From positions 19,175 through 41,474 of the forward strand of contig VHZZ01002156.1 of NCBI GenBank assembly GCA_009801015.1: a DNA stretch of 22,300 nucleotides, given 5' to 3'. Within the stretch, counting starts at the first letter, position 1. Each line of letters begins with the position of its first letter. The notes under the pieces are model-generated. The model worked only from the letters and a program-made list of their open reading frames with translations, did no database searches and was not told the origin of the DNA. The translations under genes and the position numbers were made by a program. Below, piece after piece: positions 18,154 to 22,300 of this stretch. Origin of the DNA: Silene noctiflora. Taxonomy: Eukaryota; Streptophyta; Magnoliopsida; Caryophyllales; Caryophyllaceae.

Positions 18154-19880
18154 TGATAATTTTTCGAGTGACTAAATCCAAACACTTGTATCCACGATGG
18201 TTAGACGGATAGCCGATAAAGACACAAGGAGTAGCACGGGGGGCCAATTTGTGAATGGTAGAGGGGGGAATATGTGGGTAGCAAAGACAGCCGAAGGTCC
18301 GGAGGTGGGCATAGGACGGGACTCGTTTGTATAGACTTGAGGTAGGTGAGTCATAATGGTTGGCTTTGCTAGGTAGGACATTGTGGATATATGTAGCCAT
18401 GGCAAGGGCATGGTGCCATAAGTTGGGGGGCATATGGGCGTGAATAAGAAGGGTGCGAATGGTTATTTATAGTTCGGATTTTTCTTTCCGCTTTCCCATT
18501 TTGAGGGGAAGTGTGGGGACAGGAAAATCAAAACAAAATGCCACGAGACGCAAAAAACTTGTGGAGGGGAGAGTTGTCAAATTCACGGCCGTTGTCGCAC
18601 TGTAATGTTTTATCGGTAGATTAAATTGGGTTTTAATCATTTCATAAAATGTAGTAAATATTTGTGCAACTTGGGATTTATTTGTGAGGGGGAAGGTCCA
18701 CAAGAAATTTGTGTAGTCGTCTAGAAATATAATATAGTAACGGTGATTTAATGTACTCAACACAGGAGGCGTCCATAAATCCGTATGCATAATATCAAAA
18801 GGCAATATAGTACGAGATAAAGAATCATGGAAAGGAAGTTTGATGTGTTTTCCTAGTTGACATGAATGGCAAATAACAAATTTATTAAGCGGACGACAAG
18901 AAATGTTTTTATGAGTACATAATGTATTAAAAATGTCGGGGCCGGGATGTCCTAGACGTTCGTGCCAAATAGAGGCAGCGACGGCAGTGAGGGCGTGGGC
19001 TTGGGCAGATGGTGAAGAAGGTGGCGGCGTGGGGTGAAGAGGGTAGAGGTCCCCCGTGCTATTACTTCTCATAATCGGCGTCCCCGTCTTGAGATCCTTC
19101 ACAGTAAAACCGAGTGGGTCAAACTCAACAGATACATAATTATCGGTAGTAAACTTACGTACGGATACCAAATTCTTAATAATATTTGGAACATGAAGCA
19201 CATTTTTTAAAGTGAGGGGTTGGTGAGGAGGGGGGAGGGAGACAACACCACGACCGATAATTGGAATCAAATGGCCATTTCCGACTATTATGTGACGATT
19301 ACTACTTAATTTAGAATAAGAAGAGAGATTACCATTATTGGATGTCATGTGCGACGACGCACCTGTGTCCATATAGTAGGTGTCATCCGGCTGTTGAAGC
19401 GATAGCGATTGCATAGCCGCAGCGATATCCGTGGGAACGAACGCTCCCTGAGACGCACCGACGGTACCTGGTTGCGCAATAAAAGCTTGAGTAGGGCGCG
19501 GTCCAAGAATACCTGGTGCACGATTAGCAACAGGAGGCGTCCAACCTGCTGTAGAGTATGGGCAAGGAGGCATCGTCCATCCCTGCTGCTGCTGCGGAGC
19601 CTGCCACGGAGACAGGGGTACCCAAGTCCAAGTACTAGGTTGTTGCTGGCCTACACGACTACCATTGTTACCACCACCCGAGTTCTGATTGTTGGAGGAG
19701 CCACCACCACCGTTCTTTCCACGGTTGTTCCTTCGATTATTACGGCCACCCTTCCCCTTATTGGAATTAGACGATCCATCTTTCGATTTATTGGAGGAGC
19801 GCGATTCCGAATCAGAGGCAGGGGACGCTGATTGCGACGCATGGAGAGCCGTGGCAGAGGACCCCGGTACACTTGCACGA
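18128..19880 (-). pseudogene. Copia protease and integrase region, frameshifted
   Basis: An Asn/Gly/Arg-rich stretch (NNRRNNRGKNGGGG) is followed by the aspartic protease motif MDTGASSHMT (about 19367). Then come the integrase zinc-binding pattern (WHERLGH ... CHSCQLGKH, about 18960-18850), the first catalytic Asp in HTDLW (about 18786), the second in CDNGREF (about 18600) and the Glu region SPQNGKAERK (about 18500). The frame shifts near 18645 and near 18470, and a four-base insertion near 18140 separates this part from RT. A stop also lies near 18535. The frame is closed in at least four places. Confidence 0.9.
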
Positions 19881-19885
19881 CGTTT

Positions 19886-20492
19886 TTATTTGAGTGTTAG
19901 CATTGAGCGAGCCTTGTAGAAGGATGGGAGAGGATCGCTTTGTTGAATGATATAAGCAATCCCATCAAACCCAGCAGATACCTTAGTAACCAGTTGAAGG
20001 ACAAGGCGGGTTTCGGAGACCGGAGCACCAACATTAGCGAGTTGGTCAGCGATCATTTTGAGAGCCTGACAATATGACGATACATCCGAGTAGTTATCCA
20101 TATGGATACTAGAAAATTGTTGTTCCAGTAACACGGCCCGAGAGTGTTGATTATCAACAAAGATGTCCTTGAAACGGTCCCATGTGGCCTGAGCCGTGGC
20201 ACCTGGTTTCAAGGATGGTATGAAGCAGATCGAGAGAGATGGTACTATAGATCCACTGTTTAACGATTGCGTCGAGACGGGTCCATTGAGCATCTTTATT
20301 GATCACAGCACCCTTGGGAGGAGCGATGTGGTCAATGACATCAAAAGCGCGGGCAGTGTTGAGAAGGAGTTCTACCCAAGATGCGTAGTGAACATTCTCG
20401 GACTCAAGGGTTATTTGGACATAGTTTTTGATATTAGAGACAGAGTAGGCCGGGTGGAATGAAGCTTTGGGAGGGGTTGTATCGTTAGTCAT
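19886..20492 (-). pseudogene. Copia gag region, frameshifted
   Basis: The ATG at 20492 starts MTNDTTPPKASFHPAYSVSNI, the usual copia gag opening, followed by NYVQITLESENVHYASWVELL. One extra A in GAAACCA near 20215 shifts the frame. The rest reads KPGATAQATWDRFKDIF, LEQQFSSIHMDNY and SFYKARSMLTLK, and a stop at 19886 closes it. Gag forms the virus-like particle that packages element RNA. No CCHC zinc knuckle is visible before the protease. Confidence 0.9.
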
Positions 20493-20549
20493 GGTGATGT
20501 GAAGGGAAAACGAGAAAGACAGAGAGGCGGAAGAGAGGAGATCGATTTA

Positions 20550-20561
20550 GGGTTGATACCA
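20550..20561 (-). other. Copia primer binding site (initiator Met tRNA type)
   Basis: In element orientation TGGTATCAACCC follows the 5' LTR directly. The first eight bases match the plant iMet-tRNA primer site TGGTATCAGAGC, and the rest diverges. Confidence 0.8.
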
Positions 20562-20740
20562 TATAAGAAATGTATTGCCTTGGGGATTTCCATTAATCAC
20601 GTTAGTCAATATATACAAAAGACTATCAACTAATTACAGTAAACATATCCTAGAAATATGGAAACGATATGCTAAATATATGCACCTAACAATATTTACC
20701 AAGAATACAAGGAGGGAATATACACTAGGATATTCTAATA
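20562..20740 (-). repeat. Copia 5' LTR
   Basis: 179 bp, 177 of 179 identical to the 3' LTR. In element orientation it begins at 20740 (TATTAG) next to the F-box N-terminal half. It should carry the element's promoter and end signals. It also supplies about 35 codons and a stop (20634) to the interrupted F-box frame. Confidence 0.95.
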
Positions 20741-20745
20741 GTCTC
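20741..20745. repeat. Copia target-site duplication (right)
   Basis: GTCTC is the partner of 16034-16038. Confidence 0.95.
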
Positions 20746-21207
20746 AAACATTCATAGTTAACCCAACGTATACGAAGTTTCTTGAGGTTTGGAAGAATAA
20801 TGGACGAATAAGAAGCACTTGACGGGATCCGAAAACACAAATCCAAGTCAAGTGATATCAACGAATGCATTCGAAAAATGCTTAGTGGGTAAACATGTTC
20901 ATGAAATCGACAGCGTAAAAACTTATAAGCCGTGAAGTGTTGGATGTTACAAGCACGTAATCGACGAGCCCATGCATCAATGATAGGCCAGCAACGAGGC
21001 TCGTCATAGTGATCAGTGTCAAGATTGAGACAAAATGTGTCGATAAAGGATGGGATAAATACGGTGAAGAGGTTGTCGAGGTTGGTCCAAAACTCGTAAT
21101 TATTGTAGGTAGGTGCGTGTATTTGTTCGATACTGAAATAAGTAGTGGAAAAAGAAATGACGACTTCACGAGGAAGGCCAACGCGGGAGATAATTTGGAA
21201 GATGATG

Positions 21208-21402
21208 TCGTCGGGAAGCGAGCTCAATCTATGGTGGTATCTATTAACGGCCGGAAGGACTTCCGTCGACATTGGATCGTCTTTGGGAAGCGAACTATTA
21301 ACGGCCGGAATGACTTCTCTCAGCATTGGATCGTCTTCGGGGGGTGGGCTCGGTCTATCGTGGTGTTTATGAACGACCGGAGCGGATTCGCTCGAGATTG
21401 GA
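21208..21402 (-). repeat. In-frame tandem repeat before the F-box of copy 5
   Basis: Three imperfect units end in ATTGGA on the + strand: 21208-21276 (69 bp), 21277-21330 (54 bp) and 21331-21402 (72 bp). Each length is a multiple of three. At protein level the units contain variants of SSLPxDDPM and EVxPAVN. Copy 4 has only one unit, so this is an expansion in copy 5. Confidence 0.8.
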
Positions 21403-21458
21403 TTTGTTTGAGAAGAAGCAAGTAGTTCCTTTGATTGAACGCTAGGTTTTTGTCCCAT

Positions 21459-21488
21459 TGTTGAATGTCTAAGCTTTTACTTGGAGAT
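21459..21488 (-). promoter_or_regulatory. Conserved 5' flank of the F-box family (copy 5)
   Basis: On the - strand ATCTCCAAGTAAAAGCTTAG precedes ACATTCAACA and the ATG. The block matches copy 4 with three changes. The TATAAG core seen in copy 4 reads TAAAAG here. Confidence 0.35.
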
Positions 21489-21853
21489 CGATAAGGAAAG
21501 GCAGGGTCTTTAAGGTTTATACGCCGTATAAACTACTTTACCTAATTAGAATATTGGTAGGATTCAATAATTAGAATATATAAAAGATATACTTTACGTA
21601 AAAGTACTCAAAAAGATAATAATATGTTAAAACAATAATAATCATAATTATCTCTAATATTCCTAATATCCCGTAGAAACGCTAGATTATGTCAACTCGC
21701 AAATTTAAAACTAATGAATTATACTCCGTATATCCATGTAAACAAATTCTTATACGAGTATTTATTAGAGAGAATAAACATATTTAAAACTAGTGTTGAA
21801 TGATGCAAATATCATACATACATGACTTTAAAGTTTAAACCACAAGTTATATA
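21489..21853. other. Upstream region of copy 5, no gene
   Basis: AT-rich DNA. A near-palindrome GTTTATACGCCGTATAAAC (21515-21533, 8-bp arms) lies about 60 bases upstream of the ATG. No other feature can be supported. Confidence 0.4.
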
Positions 21854-22141
21854 CTCCCTCATATTCTGGATAATCTTATCTATTCGTCATTGGCACAAAA
21901 TTTAAGGATTTGATTAAAATAAGCATAAAGTATTGTTGTGGAGTGAGGTGATTGGAGAGAGGGCAGGTATTGTGGGTGAGACCGTGAGGTGATTTAAATA
22001 AACATAAAATATCGGTACTATAGGGTATTGTTGGGTGAGATGATTAAAATAAGTTTAAAAATTTACCAAAAGAGAAAATAGGTAAGGTATTGTGAATAGA
22101 CAAAAAATAAAATAAGGAATGTTATTTAGAATAGGAGGTAG
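21854..22141 (+). mobile_element. Second Stowaway-like MITE type (288 bp)
   Basis: The left end CTCCCTCATATTCTGGATAA pairs with the right end, whose reverse complement starts CTACCTCCTATTCTAAATAA. It is flanked by TA at 21852-21853 and 22142-22143. It is non-coding. The ends differ from the 6872-7352 pair, so it is a different subfamily. Confidence 0.75.
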
Positions 22142-22194
22142 TATACAATGTCTCTTATCAGATGCTCTAAGTGCTCTTGAAAAATAGCAACAGA

Positions 22195-22300
22195 CACTAT
22201 GGCCCTGTTCTTTTGGACTTAAAGTCACTTAACTTAAGTTCACTTCAGATCCTATAAGTTCAGTTCAGTTCAGTTCATATCCTATAAGTTCAGTTCAGAT
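22195..22300 (+). repeat. Start of a repeat with GGCCCTGTTCTTTT end and 'ttcagttcag' array
   Basis: GGCCCTGTTCTTTTGGACTT is followed by short tandem motifs. ATCCTATAAGTTCAGTTCAG occurs twice about 35 bp apart. The repeat runs off the window. It resembles the inverse of the 'actgaactgaact' array near 8700-8960, including a CCGTTCTTTT motif there, so both may belong to one repeat family. Confidence 0.55.

Larger units (their letters stand above)
16039..20740 (-). mobile_element. Ty1/copia LTR retrotransposon inserted in F-box copy 5
   Basis: The 4702-bp element reads on the - strand, the same as the host gene. It has 179-bp LTRs, a 5-bp target duplication GTCTC (16034-16038 and 20741-20745), a primer site next to the 5' LTR and a purine-rich tract before the 3' LTR. 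The domain order gag, protease, integrase, reverse transcriptase, RNase H defines copia. Gag and integrase style suggest the group of RE1/Retrofit-like elements, but I cannot fix the lineage by eye. Pol is broken by several frameshifts, so this copy is not autonomous. Confidence 0.96.
20741..21458 (-). pseudogene. F-box/LRR/FBD-type copy 5, N-terminal half (split by copia)
   Basis: The ATG at 21458 starts MGQKPSVQSKELLASSQTN. After an expanded acidic/proline segment comes the F-box start (YHHRLSSLPDDIIFQIISRV). LPREVVISFSTTYFSI, NNYEFWTNLDNLFTVF and IDAWARRLRACNIQHF follow, then the block YPLSIFRMHSLISLDLDL and the LRR LPNLKKLRIRW, cut at NYECLR by the copia element. The frame continues into the LTR for about 35 codons and stops at 20634, giving a possible 274-residue chimeric product. 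The 5' flank is intact, so a truncated transcript could be made. F-box proteins normally recruit targets to SCF ubiquitin ligases through the LRRs, most of which are lost here. Confidence 0.88.

Noticed and set aside
19409..19831. Open frame of 140 codons on the + strand, Arg-rich
   Set aside because: It lies opposite the copia gag/protease linker and its Arg/Thr/Pro bias comes from the reverse of Gly/Asn-rich coding sequence. No similarity is recognised.
21009..21425. Open frame of 138 codons on the + strand
   Set aside because: It is antisense to the F-box half of copy 5, which has clear family similarity on the other strand.
1..22300. CRISPR array, bacterial operon signals or phage genes
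   Set aside because: No regularly spaced repeats with unique spacers, and all coding similarity is to plant retroelements and F-box proteins.

Overview
This is nuclear DNA from a flowering plant, probably a eudicot. The evidence is a plant-type L1 LINE with a C-terminal RNase H domain, a Ty1/copia LTR retrotransposon with an initiator-Met-tRNA-type primer site, Stowaway-like MITEs with CTCCCTCCG ends and TA duplications, and a tandem family of F-box/LRR/FBD-type genes. The many Stowaway and 'actgaactgaact' repeats make me think of Caryophyllales, but that is only an impression.

Layout. 1-660 is AT-rich with no gene. 667-4864 is a decayed LINE on the + strand (endonuclease, reverse transcriptase, zinc-binding region, RNase H, short A tract), with many stops of the kind made by C-to-T or G-to-A changes. 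From 5276 to 21458 at least six copies or fragments of one F-box family lie head to tail on the - strand. They are: a full-length copy with two stops (5276-6589) and a 45-codon F-box fragment directly upstream of it (6589-6753); an intact ORF of 343 residues without an F-box (9083-10114); a copy with two frameshifts (11692-12924); a small relic (about 13605-13820); a copy with deletions (about 13931-14762); and a copy that was an open frame of 464 codons until a 4.7-kb copia element landed in it (15360-16038 plus 20741-21458).

The spaces between genes hold mobile DNA. Two 208-bp Stowaway-like MITEs form a long inverted repeat (6872-7352). An 810-bp insertion lies in the 3' flank of one F-box copy and contains a hAT-like inverted-repeat element, which in turn contains a 130-bp foldback element (10775-11584). 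A Helitron-like 3' end lies near 13260-13300, and another MITE at 21854-22141. The copia element (16039-20740) has 179-bp LTRs that differ at two positions and a 5-bp GTCTC target duplication. Its gag-pol frame is broken in several places.

No gene here is an unambiguous working gene. The best candidates for recent function are the F-box copy cut by copia and the intact 343-residue LRR/FBD ORF. Overall this is a birth-and-death F-box cluster being eroded by layered transposon insertion. The most unusual points are the shortened F-box shared by all visible N-termini, the MITE inverted pair, the in-frame expansion of the segment before the F-box, and the nested insertions that can be dated by comparison with paralogous flanks. 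I found no sign of a wholly new type of system.
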